From Eutreptiella sp. 'Long Island Sound 2002' (taxonomy: Eukaryota; Euglenozoa; Euglenophyceae; Eutreptiales; Eutreptiaceae), in NCBI GenBank assembly GCA_964036045.1, contig OZ038382.1, positions 153,400,961 to 153,464,960 on the forward strand: 64,000 nt of DNA. Reading direction: 5' to 3'. A program made the translations under genes and the position numbers. Position 1 is the first letter of the stretch. Each line of letters begins with the position of its first letter. This document shows positions 48,301 to 59,860 of the stretch, piece by piece. The notes under the pieces were generated by a model. That model was given only the letters and a program-made list of their open reading frames with translations, was not told the DNA's origin and ran no database searches.

Positions 48301-50760
48301 CCCGTAGCGCTAGGCCTCTTCGAGGGTGTGTTGGTGCCCTAATACGCAGCTGCAGTGGCACGCCTTTATGCTCTTTCCCATTCCAGTGCCAGACGTGCGA
48401 AGGAAAAGATAAAGAGGGGAAAGGACAGATCACATACGCAATGGTCAGGCGGAGCTTGTTGAGAAGACGGGTGTTTATGAGACACACGGCGTATCAAAGA
48501 GCGTGACTTTGTCGTGTTCGGGTTGGTACCCTGACACCCCCATGGAGTCTCCGGGGGGGGGGGTGGGGGGCTCGGGGACCGTCGCTTGCCCCAAAAGCTC
48601 ACAGCACCACAGAAAATTTTCCTGCGGTTACAATTCAGTTGTAGTGGAAAGGGCAGATTTGGGTCCTTGCACATGGTCCCTGGGGGGTCATTTGGTAACC
48701 GTTCCTCCCGGGGGTTGGGGGGCGCGTTCTGGGGGGACTGTCCGTGGGGGCGTCAGGGTAGTCTTGTTCCCGGTCACGTGAGCTCAGAGGCACGCATCTT
48801 CACCGTCATCACAGCATGATGAGAGCCCATTGGCACATCGTCGCCGGGCTGTCACATACCTTCATTGTCCTCCGCACGCAGCAACTTACACTTCCGTGTT
48901 AGAGTGCAGCGAGGGCCACCCATCCCGCACCTCTGTATGGGGTACGGCTCCTTGTGGGCTTCTACAGCGCCTGTGCGCACTACGAATGCCCTTTGCAGTG
49001 TATGTGTGTCCCACAGGCTGCTATGCTGTTCCCAGCGTGACCAGCCAACCACCATCGTTTGACCACCGTGCCACCACGCCTCCATGCAGTACTGTTGCTC
49101 GGGAAGTTTACTGGACGAGTTCTGTCCCATTCATGACAGCCTCAAGGCCCTGTGTGATTCTGACGCGTGCTTGTGCTCTGCCACACACCAGTCTTCCATT
49201 GAGGGCGGGGGCATGTTTTCATGTAAGCTTGGGGCTCGTTGTGTGATCCTGCTCCTGGATCCTGCGTTATTGCGCTCGCATGCGCGAACTCTCCTGGGCA
49301 GTCAAGAGCATATCTCTTTGGAGTTCTCTCGCACGTATGCGGGCGTGCTCCAACACCAACAAAGCACACTCACTGGGATGGCATCGAGTCTTTGCTGTCG
49401 GTGTGTGCGACAATGTGTGTGCAGTGCCAAGGCAGCGACCATGGGCCGGTCATCGTCAAGGGCAGCCCCGGGCGGCACGACGTTGACCCTCCAAAGGGCA
49501 GCTGTAGCCAGTGGTGTCCATGTAGCTGCACCCACAGAATCCCCTGCCCCGTACAGAGTATCTGCCCGACCCCATGGGACAAGGGAGGGATGCAGCAGCA
49601 GTGGGACGGGGTGTGGGACTGCGGCGGATCGGCGGGGGGTGCGTGGTCAGGTCAGGGCATGGGGTGTGGCCAAGACGGGGGTGAGGGAACGCCAAGGGAG
49701 GCCTGAGCCCCGAGGTGAGGGGGGTGCCGGTGGCAGAGCCACTGGGCACTATTGACTACAAAACTGCGGCATGAGGGAGGGGACGAAGAGCGCAGTGGAC
49801 CCGATGTTGTCGGGGACGGCAAAGGAAGTGATCGCCTTGGCATGTGCATGCACACAAGTACGCTCACGCACGTCTGCGTGAGAGTGTTTCCTCAGCAAGG
49901 CAGCCGCCACATGGGCAGCTGCGAAGTGATGTGCACTCGTTGGCCACGAGGGTACACGGCATGTCCCGACCAGTGACCCCTGCCATATGCTGTCCACCAG
50001 GGCTGCCCCCACCTGTGGTCTACGGTGATGGCCCGACCTACCAGCCGCTGTCCCCGCCAATAAATTGTCTGATGTCGGAGACTGGTTGACTGGCCCGGTG
50101 GTGTTGGTGGGATGTCGTCCCGTGCGTCATTTTTGGGTGAAGTGTACCGGAGCGATCGTTAATTTTTACACTAGGGACGGTCTTGCTCGTGTCCAACGAA
50201 CATCCTCGTGCACTGAACACTGTGTGTTCGAACCGTGTTCCTTTGGCATCCAATGAAGTGTGGTGATTATCGTGAGCAATAACCAGTCCAAGGCATGAGC
50301 CATTGTTATGGCAGAGGGTAAAAGACGGGTGTACGCCAACGTAGGCTGCAAACTAAGGACTACTATGCTGGTGTAACTTCTGGATGTGGTGCATTGAGAA
50401 ACCCTCCCCCTCCAGGCCCCCTTCAGGCAACGCCCTGCGGTGCATACCAGACACCCTTGTCCCGTGAACACTTGCGCCTTCGGACCATATTTATTTGGCA
50501 CCCCCAGGGGGGGGCGAGAGGTGACTTTTCCGTTCATTTGGGTGTATGTCTTTACGAAATGGATTAGTTGCAGGAGCTCCTTGACGTATGTGGCTTTGCC
50601 GCTGCATGGGCTCCCTTGGAGGACCGGAGTAGCAGTTAGCACGGCTGACCTTAGATTTCGGTCGGTTAGTCCTGCCTGTCACTCCGCTCCCGCAGTGACT
50701 GTTTTTGGGCTGGCAAGCAACGTCTTGTACCCCACCCCCCCCGTGTCCAAGAACCACCTT
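45343..50760. other. Gene-poor region with simple repeats and G/C runs
   Basis: It contains a GT run (46204-46229), three tandem units of about 22 bp with CCACCTCCAATCCGACCTCC (46403-46470), and C or G runs near 45168, 47150, 48280 and 48555. Possible exon-like stretches with usable splice signals occur (for example 49424-49557 plus, acceptor TGTGTGCAG and donor AGA|GTATCT, Ala/Ser-rich; and 47600-47820 minus). None can be joined into a gene. Confidence 0.35.
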
Positions 50761-51488
50761 GCGCAAGAACCAACCCCTGGTTCCGCGGTCAAATTCTCGC
50801 ATCACTTTTTTAACCAGGGTAGTGGGTTTTTCATGTTTCTGGTGGATGTAGGACAGCTATTCAGGTGTGCAGGACATCATTTCATGTGTGTTACTACAGG
50901 TCCCCCCATCAGGGGGGACCCTATCAGTCACTCACAGGCGCACATACCCCTTAAACCCCTCCGCCCTGCTCTCGACCCCTTCCCCGAAGCAACCAGCCCC
51001 TGACAAGCTTGGCACATGTGTTCAACAACAAGCTGTCTTTCACAAGGGACATCATGGATGATGATGCAGTCCCCATGCATTTTAACGTCCCAGGGCCCAA
51101 GCCTAAGCCTAAGCCGAAGCCAGCTCCAAAGGCGACTGCAGCACCGAAGCCTGACCCCAAGGGGCAGCACAGACAGGAATTCAGGATGGTGTATCACAGG
51201 AAGAAGGGTATTACGTCTCAGCCAGTTGAACAGTAGATCATCCCATGCACGTTGGAAGGCACACTACAGCCCAGTCAGCTGAGATTCACTCCTTTGGTGT
51301 TCATTTGTCAACGTGGTTAACTGTGGGAAAGGAGAGGGCACGCATGTCCCGGCGCAACGCGCCGGAAATTTTTTTTTCCGTGGTACGGGGTTGCCCACGG
51401 CTGTGCGCAAGAACCAACCCCTGGTTCCGCGGTCAAATTTAGGGGGACAGGTGTGCGCAAGAACCGACCCCTGGTTCTGCGGTCAAAC
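50761..51488 (+). repeat. Three dispersed copies of a 34-bp hairpin-forming repeat
   Basis: Units at 50761-50794, 51405-51438 and 51455-51488 share GCGCAAGAACC and CCTGGTTCCGCGGTCAAA. GAACCA and TGGTTC can pair around a 5-base loop. The copies differ at one to three positions and sit on either side of the exon-like ORF at 50990-51236. Confidence 0.85.
50990..51236 (+). CDS. Probable 3'-terminal exon, Lys/Pro-rich protein
   Basis: The frame reads LAHVFNNKLSFTRDIMDDD, then a linker of alternating Lys and Pro (GPKPKPKPKPAPK), then a basic tail ending in TAG 51234. It is preceded by a pyrimidine-rich stretch ending in CCCCGAAG|C, which is a possible acceptor. Composition is clearly unlike the surrounding DNA. 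The upstream exons are not identified, so the protein is unknown. Confidence 0.35.
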
Positions 51489-54400
51489 ATTGCTGGTTCC
51501 TGGACACGGGGGGGGGGAGGGTACCACAGTCCCGACAGCGAATCGAATCCAAAGGTCAAGGGACAGTGCAGTTGTTTGGGATGGTTGTTAGCGCAGTGGC
51601 CATGTGTCTTGCCAATAGGTTGGGCTCTGCACACAGGGCCGCTACAATGGCACAATGTATTTCTTATTTCGCCCACAGCACAGGGGAAACAAGGCACAGA
51701 ATTCAGCTTCAACCTGATAAACTGTGAAATAAATGTAATGATGACATTGGCGCAGCGTTGTTCATGTTTGTGAGTGCATTGATGCTGGTATGCACCCAAT
51801 CCAAAGCAATCGCACACGAGCCCAACCAGGGCATGCGTTTGTCAGACAATTTTCTTGCAAATCTCAGTCTGAGCAGTCTTATGCACAATTCATTGTGGCC
51901 TTGCTCTGTCTGCATGGAATGCGCGCTCAGATGACACACCCGCAGCTCCTGAACTGAATGCTTCGCCAGGCCCCATGATAAAGAGAGATTTGTTGTGACT
52001 AATGTACATGTACATAGTGCCTGTTGCGAATCTGCTATGTCATGACCATATGTCTTCAACACCGTTCATTGTCACTATGTCATTCCCTGAACTGGGCAGG
52101 CCATGTTCGTTCTGGGGATCTTTTAAACTGCAACTCAAGCCAATCTGACTTGCCGTGCTTGGAAAGGAATAAGCTAGGAACCCTTCAGTCACGAATGCAA
52201 GAACCTACCCAACTCATAACCTGTGACCCGGGAGTGCGATAATTCCCGTGGACAACCACACCTACATTGTTTTGTCTGGCAACGCTAAATTTGGAGAAAG
52301 CCACCAAATCCATTGCGGGAACCCAGGCTTTATGGCATAGAGTGGTTTACCGCATAGGCCAAGGATTGATATGTTTGAAAACTGAGCATAGTTTGCAAAT
52401 GCAAATGACGCAAAATGTGCTTGACTCTGGAAGAAGTGGGTGGGTGGGGGCGGGGTCGGCATCCACAAAAAAGGGGGGTGGCAAGGCACACCCGAAAGCA
52501 ACAAAAAAGGGGCAGGGGTGGCACCCACAATGCGCACAAAACGCACCTTCTCTGAGGTTGGGTTGGGTTGGGTTGGTTTTTAGGGGCACCAAAAGCTTGC
52601 ACAAACCCCCAAAGCACACGTACAGTTTGCCGAGACAGCCTGTCTTTTACCTAACACTGTTTCTGGGACCTCCAAGTTGCCTTATGGTGACCATGGGCAG
52701 TGCGAGCAAGGATGCGCGCCCCTCATTTGTTGGCAAAGTTCACTGCAACCCCAAATTGATTGCTTTGATTATCAGATGTGCATTTGTTGGCAATGGAGGC
52801 CATCTTTTTGGTGCTATTATTCAATTGTTGATGGGTGAAGTATTTGGCATCAAAGAATGACAACAACTACTGAGAAGCACCTAAGAAGTCATAGTCACCA
52901 TGCAGTGATAGCAACAAGCGAATGGCCACAATCAAGTGATAAGAAACATCTACGAAAAAGTTTGGAATCATGTACATGAATTTTTCATTGTTATTGTGAG
53001 GGCCCCTTTTTACTAGGTAAAATGGTTGGAAACAACGGAAAACTGCCTCAGCTTGTGTGGTATGGGACATGGAGCATTTGGTTTGTGCGTGGAGGCGCAG
53101 AGATTTTGTCGTCTAACGCGACAAAGCAGCTGTACATTAATCGGTGGTTATGCCGTACGACGCATCATTTTTCTCTCCCATTGGGGTGAGGGGAGAAAGA
53201 ATTATCAACCCAGCATGGAGACCCTAAACTATGATAACTACGTGTTGGCTGTCCCCAAGGGGGCGGCTTACATTTTTTCACTTTGAAAGGCGTGGATTGG
53301 GCAAGACGAAGTGATATTTAGACCGGTTTTGTATCCAAGGATTTGCGTTTTTTGCGGCGCAATTTGGGAGGAAGTAAAAGGCAACGCAATCCCAGCAAAT
53401 CTATTGTGGAGTAGACAGTGTAAGCACTCTTTTTTCGGTCAATACCGATTTCTCTGATGTGTGACACAATTGTGGTTTTTCACATTCAAACGCTTCTTCC
53501 AAGCCCAAACCGGTCGTTCCAACATGTGAGGGTTCTATGGTTGTTGTTTCCAAATTAATTGTGTCGGGAATGTACACGAAAGCACCATCTCAAAATGACA
53601 CAAATAATGGAGATGCATGACATTTGGAGTGATATTTCAGCTATGCAGTGTTCAATGGAAAGACTGTTGTACTGCATTGCGGCAAATGTGAGCAGAAATG
53701 CAATTTATGTTTGAAACCAAGTTTAGTCTTTCTCCTGTTTAGTAGGTAGAAGCCTCTTTAGCTCCTTTTTACACAGAGGAGGTTTGCAACCTGGTGGTGC
53801 CAAAAGCAACCGGTTGCCGCATGATTGTTTTTTAATAACCAACTAGGTAGGGGTGTGAAGTTTTGCCACTAGAGGGTTTTTGGGGTTGGCATACTGTTCC
53901 ACAATCGCTGTCTTGTATCACTTTCCATGATTGTGATGGAGCTTTTTGTAATAGAATAGATGTCGTATGATCCTTCACTCCGACCACATGCAATAAATAG
54001 CTTGAGGTGTTGTCAGAGCGCTTGTGATCTGGTAGGAATTGCCATGATGATGACATCATGTGCCACATCGCTTGCTACACCGACAAATTTTTAGTTTCGG
54101 TTCTTGTGCTTTGTTTTTTGCAAACCATTTTCCTAGATGTGCCCATGGAAAATAAAAAATTCGCTCATTTTTTGCTTGTGCCATTCGACATGAGTGAATG
54201 TTTTTCATCTTCAACAATTTGATCGAAAAGGTGTGGCCCAATACCAACGAGTGCCAAACCACAAGCACCCGCACCTACCGGCCCATGGCAAAAGAGATGG
54301 CAATGTAAAGACAGAGAAACACATTGCAAACCTAGCTAGTGGTAGAGACATGTCCCATATTCAAGACATCCTTGTAGAGACAGGTGTCGCGGCCAGTTGG

Positions 54401-54900
54401 ACTGACAATAATACTTAAATATCCAAGGACCTCATGATGAAGCAGTAGCGTAGATTTCCGCAACAATTTACGCCTCGAACTGGTTTTTGGAAGTGATCAG
54501 CATCAATAGAATTGCGACATCATTTGACGGCAACATAAATCAACATCACTGATTTCAAATACCTTCTTATGACGCTACAAAACGTTTTAGCGCGACTTGT
54601 CTAAGACAACAGCCTTCTATGTACCGCAACGCAGTATGTACCTAACAAGATTGTGAAAGCAAAGGAGCGTGGTTGCGACAATAAGGAATCCATGGCGCTT
54701 CACCGTGCTTTGACGACATCTAATGATCATCATTTGCTGCAAATTTTGCAATTAAATTTTCTGTGCAACTCTTCTCGAAATGGATTCTTTTTTTATCGCA
54801 ATGAATGAAATACGACCGATGATCATATCCCAACCAATCAGTGTACTCCATCTTTGGAAAGGCAGCGCACTGTTTATGCACAAATTTCATACCAATGTGA
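51489..54900. other. Mostly non-coding, with two weak ORFs
   Basis: 52684-52860 plus (MVTMGSASKDARPSFVGKV, 58 residues, TGA) and 53022-53283 plus look mildly protein-like. The latter needs a frame change near 53150 between MVGNNGKLPQLVWYGTW and NYQPSMETLNYDNYVLAVP. A GGTTG tetramer array (52556-52578) and AT-rich DNA make up the rest. Two adjoining minus-strand frames (53832-54274) could be a decayed gene. Confidence 0.25.
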
Positions 54901-54904
54901 AGTC

Positions 54905-55105
54905 ACTGGTCCAAAAGTACACTTGTTTAGTTCATAGCCCTTGGTGATGAAAACACCAAAAGTGTCATTCAAGTATTGAGTAGTTGCACGGCAAAATAAG
55001 GCAAAGGTGTGGCTCAGTGTGCAATTAGGGGTCCAAAAGTACAATTTTTTTTTTAGGTTCATAGCCGCCCGCGGCGATGAAAACCCCAAAAGTATCATTC
55101 AAGAA
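54905..55105 (+). repeat. Degenerate tandem duplication, period about 120 bp
   Basis: GGTTCATAGC, GATGAAAAC and CCAAAAGT followed by TCATTCAAG appear in the second copy at 55044-55102; the first copy has GTTCATAGCCC at 54929 and the same strings after it. GGTCCAAAAGTACA precedes both. Confidence 0.75.
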
Positions 55106-55429
55106 ATGGGAATCTATCATGCCATGTTACTGCAACGAGCAGGTATTCTCGGATTGGCTTCCGTAGAGGCTAGCTTGTCCGCAGTTTAGGTACTCGGTTC
55201 GGCTCTTCATAGCGCCCTTTCTTCCCTTTTTTTTCATCAAATGAACACACACAGGCCACCGGATCTGAGTCCCCAAAGTCAGGTCAACTATCCGCCCTTT
55301 TTTTCTATGCGAGATAGATAGATGGATAGATAAGGTCGGCCACGGACGCAACTTCATCTCACATCCCCTTGGTTATTTTACATGGTGGCTGCCTCTGGCG
55401 GAAAGGGGAACTCTCTACCATTGTTTCCC

Positions 55430-56459
55430 CTAGGGTCCCGCCTCACGGCCGAGCACTTTATCTAGGTTCCCCTGGGGCTTGACCGGCGGTAGGTTTCCTT
55501 CAGACGCCGCAGTCACGGGTCCTCCTTTTAGTGCCGTTTCGAAGGTTCCTCTGGCCTGGCCCCCTCTCCTAGCACAGCCTTTCGGGTACCTGCAGGCGGG
55601 TTTCCTGTGGATAGCCATTGCCGACAACACAACATTTCTATTAACCACATTCCACCACTTCCCATCCCTCATGGGTTGGCGTACCCACTTGGCTCCCAGA
55701 TGCACTTGGTGGTCGTCCATCCGCGGTTGGAGGCCAAGGGGCGACCTTTTCCACGTTCTTCGGGTTCCGCTCACGCGCGAACCAACGCGTACTCTTGCCA
55801 TTGACCCGGGGGCCTCAAGATCAACCCTCACCCCTGTGGACACCTCACGGCCATCACCGAGTCCAGGGTATTCTCCCGACTTCCCGTGGCCAAGCTCCCC
55901 ATGGTTGGCCAATTTTTCACCTCTCCATGGTGACCGGTTTCCCAATCCCACGGGCTGTTGTTTTGTGCCTTCTGCCGCCTCTCCCCCTTTTCCGTGGCTC
56001 TGCTCCTACACCGTGGGTTCGCCTTGTCACCCGTCTCTTATCACAAGGACGCCACCACGCGCCGCCCCGTTCTCCGTTCCCGCGCTATATCCCGGGCCTA
56101 GTCCTCTCGTTCTTGTTCCTTGACGTACTTAGCGTGTTTATTCCCCACCGGGCCGCCAGCAACCCCGTGGCGCGGACCCGAAGGACCGTTTTGTGCCTAA
56201 AGCACAGGTTGCTCCTACTTCTACCCCTCTGTCCGAGGCTCTGCACTTACACTGTTGGTTTGCCTTGCTACCCTTCTCTGATCACAGGGACGCCACCACG
56301 CATTGCCCCGCTTCCCATTCCCGCTCCCTATCCCAGCCCTTGTCCCCTCGTTGCTATTCCTTGACCTACTTAGTGTGTGTTTACCCCACCGGGCCGCCTG
56401 CAACCCCGTGGGGTCGGCCTGACGGACCCCTGTGTGCCTTTTGCACCGGTTGCTCCTAG
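55430..56459 (+). repeat. GC-rich segment with a 241-bp tandem repeat
   Basis: GGCTCTGC at 55996 and 56237 marks two copies of a unit that includes CCACCGGGCCGCC and GTTGCTCCTA. A partial earlier copy is visible at 55960. The stop-free frames on both strands (214 codons at 55479-56123 plus, 189 at 55795-56364 plus, 173 at 55430-55951 minus) reflect base composition. A short GATA microsatellite lies just upstream (55311-55330). Confidence 0.6.
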
Positions 56460-56909
56460 TTTAAGGTTTGGAACCTGCTAGTTTTGGAAATAACCGGTTT
56501 TAAACGATTATTTTTACAAAAATAACCGGTTTGGCCCATTAATAGTTTTCAAAATAACCGGTCATTCCGATTAATTGCTCTTTACTGACCAAAATCTTGC
56601 AATCGGCAAAAGAGAGCCCAAAGTCGGAGCAAAGTGATCAAAACCACGTCGAAAGCTGTAATTCACCATCTGCCATCGCTTATTGCTACCAAAGCCTCCG
56701 TTTAGTGCAAAAGTTGGACAAAATGTACTGCCGAAAAGAACCAAAAAAATTTGGAACCATTCCGATTAACTGGTTTAAATCAGCTTTCAAAATAACTGGT
56801 TGTGCCAATTGTTTTGAAAATAATCCCCCATTATTGCCGATAACCGGTTTTTTTGATTAATTGGTAAAACCGGTTCCGAACCCTACACAAGGAAACTAGC
56901 AGGAGCACC
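56448..56909 (+). mobile_element. MITE-like element with inverted ends and AACCGGTT motifs
   Basis: The left end (TTGCTCCTAGTTTAAGG, TTTGGAACC, ATAACCGGTTTTAAACGATTA) is matched in reverse complement at the right end (GTGCTCCTGCTAGTTTCCTT, TTCGGAACCGGTTTTACC). Inside are at least five AACCGGT or AACTGGT strings, and no ORF of note. The size (about 460 bp) and structure fit a non-autonomous DNA transposon. The right end matches include insertions, so this is an old copy. Confidence 0.5.
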
Positions 56910-57187
56910 TGCAAAAAAATTGTTTTCTAGGCAGAAGAGACACTGCTGCGGGCCCCCGTTTCATTGAAAAAAAGGGGGGAAGAGTTGAGAGCGGGGGGAG
57001 GGGGGGTAGACAGTAGACGGTAGACAATAGAAAAATTGGGTCCGCCACACTAAAAGGGGGACCCCACTCAATTCGTGTGGGGTGAAAAATCTGGGGGTGT
57101 GAAGCAAAGCAAAGTGCCCCTCCACACAGACACACAAAGAATGCAATACACATACAAAGAGCAATGTGAAGCAAAATACTGGCTAAG

Positions 57188-57850
57188 TGTTTGCACTGCG
57201 TGCGCACTGCGTGCATATTGTGCACGCAGAGGCTAGGATACTCACCCAAGAATACCTGTCACCTGTTTACTAGGGGGAAGACTGAAAGGTGTCAATACCA
57301 TAGCGTTGGCCAGGTTTCCATCGATACTTCTGGTTGTAGTTATAACCAACAGCCTCGTCGAAGAAGAACTGTCCGGTCCTGGTGTCGACTCGCCACCATC
57401 GAGTATCGGCGATTGAGAGCCTTCGAGCGACGATGACCACGTGGACTTCTTTGTAGTTGTGGACGCGGCCATACCGATCGATGATCTTGAGCATCTCGGT
57501 TCGAAAATCACTTTGAAGTCGACCAAGGTTTTGGTGCACGTACTATCTGTCCGGAAGAGTACTCTGCAGGGCGAATCGAACCGCCTCTACGGATACGAGG
57601 CTCGCTGCAGTGTCGACAATGACTACGTCGAGATCCGGGTCGTGTGGACTATGCACACTTTGTCGATGGGCCTCTTCTAGGGGGAAATGGTTGACAATTC
57701 AAATATGCCACATCCCAAATGCTTGAGAAGCCAAAAAAACACCCTGGTACGGAACCAAAAACTTGTGAAAAGGGGCCAAAACTAGGGTTCGAGTATTTGC
57801 CGACATCCAAAACTTTGCACTGTGTGCGCACTGCGTGCATGGCATTTCCA
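57188..57850 (+). other. Segment flanked by direct repeats containing a broken ORF
   Basis: TTTGCACTGCGTGCGCACTG (57190) and TTTGCACTGTGTGCGCACTG (57814), both followed by CGTGCAT, flank a distinct segment. Inside, one plus frame is open from about 57283 to TAG 57678, broken only by TGA at 57418-57420. It has a hydrophobic stretch (FPSILLVVVITNSLV), an acidic linker and a hydrophilic tail. A minus-strand frame (57270-57539, ADTRWWRVDTRTGQFFFDEA) looks equally protein-like, so the coding strand is undecided. Confidence 0.3.
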
Positions 57851-57937
57851 CTGAATGTACAATCACATGTGCTTCCGTGACCCTGCATTGCCTCTCCTAC
57901 CCCCCCCCCCGCTTTGTAATGGCTACGCCAAAGTACG

Positions 57938-59860
57938 GAATTAATACGGTCCCTACGCCTACTGTAGCTATTACAAGGGCGTGGCTTGTGCACGACGCAT
58001 ACAACTACCGACATACACGTGAGAGAATGCATGGTATGAGTGCACCTCCGGCTCCGGGGATGGGGACGGTGATCGGATGAAGAACTTGATTTTTGAAAAG
58101 GGGGCACAGGGGTGTGTGACCACCTGCCCACCCTTCATGTACTCCAACACCGCAAACAGGTCCCCCTTCTCTGATGGCCCCCCCATTGTGGCATCCACAC
58201 GCTCACCGGTGGAACGTGTCCACACGCTCACCGGTGGAACGTGTGAAAATCACTGGACGCCCAGGTTGAAAAAGAGAAGATTGCATGATGAGCTGGTGCA
58301 AGAAAGGGGGATATAGTACACAAATATCCCCCAAATCAGAGCTGTGTGGGTTGAAGTGGGCAAACACTCACAACAAGTGTGTCCATGACCCTATGTAGCT
58401 GGCAAATTTGCCACCAAACCCATGTGTTATGCGGCTGCACTACATTTGTACCGAATTAAAATTAGGTACCAAATTAATACGGTCCCTACGCCTACTGTAG
58501 CTATTAAAGGGGGGTAGCTATTACAAGGCGGGGGGGGACCTTCATACTGGAACTGGACATGGGGCATCCCCCCCAATCCCCAAGGGTGTTCTACGTACAG
58601 CACAACATATAGACATAAGGCAACCTGTCGTCCGGGACTCACATTCCTAGTTCACATTGAGATGGGCCAACCCCCCCCCCCGGCCAATAGGGGGATAAAA
58701 TCACCGAAAATGGGGGATAAAACCACCCCAAAGGGGTGATAAAATCCCCCAATGACCGAATGGGGGGATAAAACCCCCCACTTTGGGGGGATAAACCCCC
58801 ATTTTGGGGGGATAAACCCATCCCCCCAAAAGGGGGGATAAAACCACCCACAGGTGGCATACAACCACCCCAGGGGTCAGAAATGGCCAAAAAAGGGATT
58901 GGGGGTGGTTTTATCCCCCATTTGGGGGTGGTTTTATACCCATGACCACTGAGTTCAGAGGTGAAGCCATTGATGAGCCATCAATGAGCACAATGTTCAT
59001 TTGTTCTGCCTCCTGTGGGTGTGGTCAGTACCACGGATTTCTTGTGATACCGGGGGGCACAGCTGACAGGTCAAAAAACTTAGATAAAAAGCAGTGCGTA
59101 CAGACAGACAGCATGCAGACACTGGTGTGTACTTCCGCTTCTATTAACTTCTATTCCTCTGAAAAATTTTCCAGGTCGTTAAACTGCAAGGGTGTTCTAC
59201 ATACAGCACAACATATAGACGTAAGGCAACCTGTCTTCCTGTACTGTGCTCCCTACCCTGCCCCCCCCCTGCAAACTCCCGGGTTTGCGTGTGACGGTCT
59301 CCCGGGTGGGGGGGGAGATTGCAAGGGTATTTCAAGGCAAACTGTGGTACCCTCCACCGATGTAAGCAAAGAGAACACGTGTGAAGCGACTTTCGCATTG
59401 ACGCGGTGCCAATGTGTTTCATCCAACACTAATGTTATTGAGGATCCAAAGGAACGGCGAAGAACTTCTGGGTACGAGAATAACACACTGTGAACTGTTG
59501 CACATGCTCAGTTTGCATGACAGGCACGGGGTATGTTGCACTAGCTGACGAGGAGGAGGCAATGGGGCGCGGTGCTGGTTTGGCAGCCGCTTTAGCGCCC
59601 GCTTGCACAGCCAAACTAGTCTGTTTGGCGGCTGGCTTTGCTCTTGGCTGGGGGGCAGCCTTTGCTCTTGCATTTGAAGTAATGGGAAAGCAATGCAAGG
59701 CCATGCGTAAAGCAGATGGGCAACACAAACTAGCACAATACATGTTAACCAGAAAAACATGGAAGTGACGGTCTCCCGGGGGGGGGGGGATTGCAAGGGG
59801 TGGGAGTTTGCAAGGGGGGGGGAGGGTAGTTCACATGGGGATGGGCCGTACATCCCTTGG
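57938..59860 (+). repeat. Mosaic of duplicated segments
   Basis: Pairs visible by eye: AATACGGTCCCTACGCCTAC (57943 and 58479); a 25-bp tandem unit CACACGCTCACCGGTGGAAC (58197 and 58222); GGGTGTTCTACRTACAGCAC with about 50 bp around it (58583 and 59191); TGACGGTCTCCCGGG with a G run (59291 and 59766). A frame at 59490-59768 plus and its minus-strand partner (Ala/Lys/Pro-rich, 59435-59743) both look partly protein-like. I cannot decide between them. Confidence 0.6.
58676..58945 (+). repeat. TTATAAAACCACCC element, copy 2
   Basis: Seven or more GGGGATAAAAC or GGGGATAAACC units run in one direction, then GGGGGTGGTTTTATCCC and GGGGGTGGTTTTATACC in the other. The end matches that of the element at 30678-31155. 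Confidence 0.6.

Noticed and set aside
50491-50642. P-loop-like GSPCSGKATY on the minus strand
   Set aside because: A single short match preceded by a TGCTAAC branch-like string. No further ATPase motif follows and no neighbouring exon could be joined.
52556-52578. GGTTG repeats as a telomere
   Set aside because: Only about four units, embedded in unique sequence on both sides.
55430-56364. Open frames of 170-214 codons on both strands
   Set aside because: They are opposed on both strands in GC-rich tandem repeats, with Pro/Leu/Ser-biased translations and no motif.
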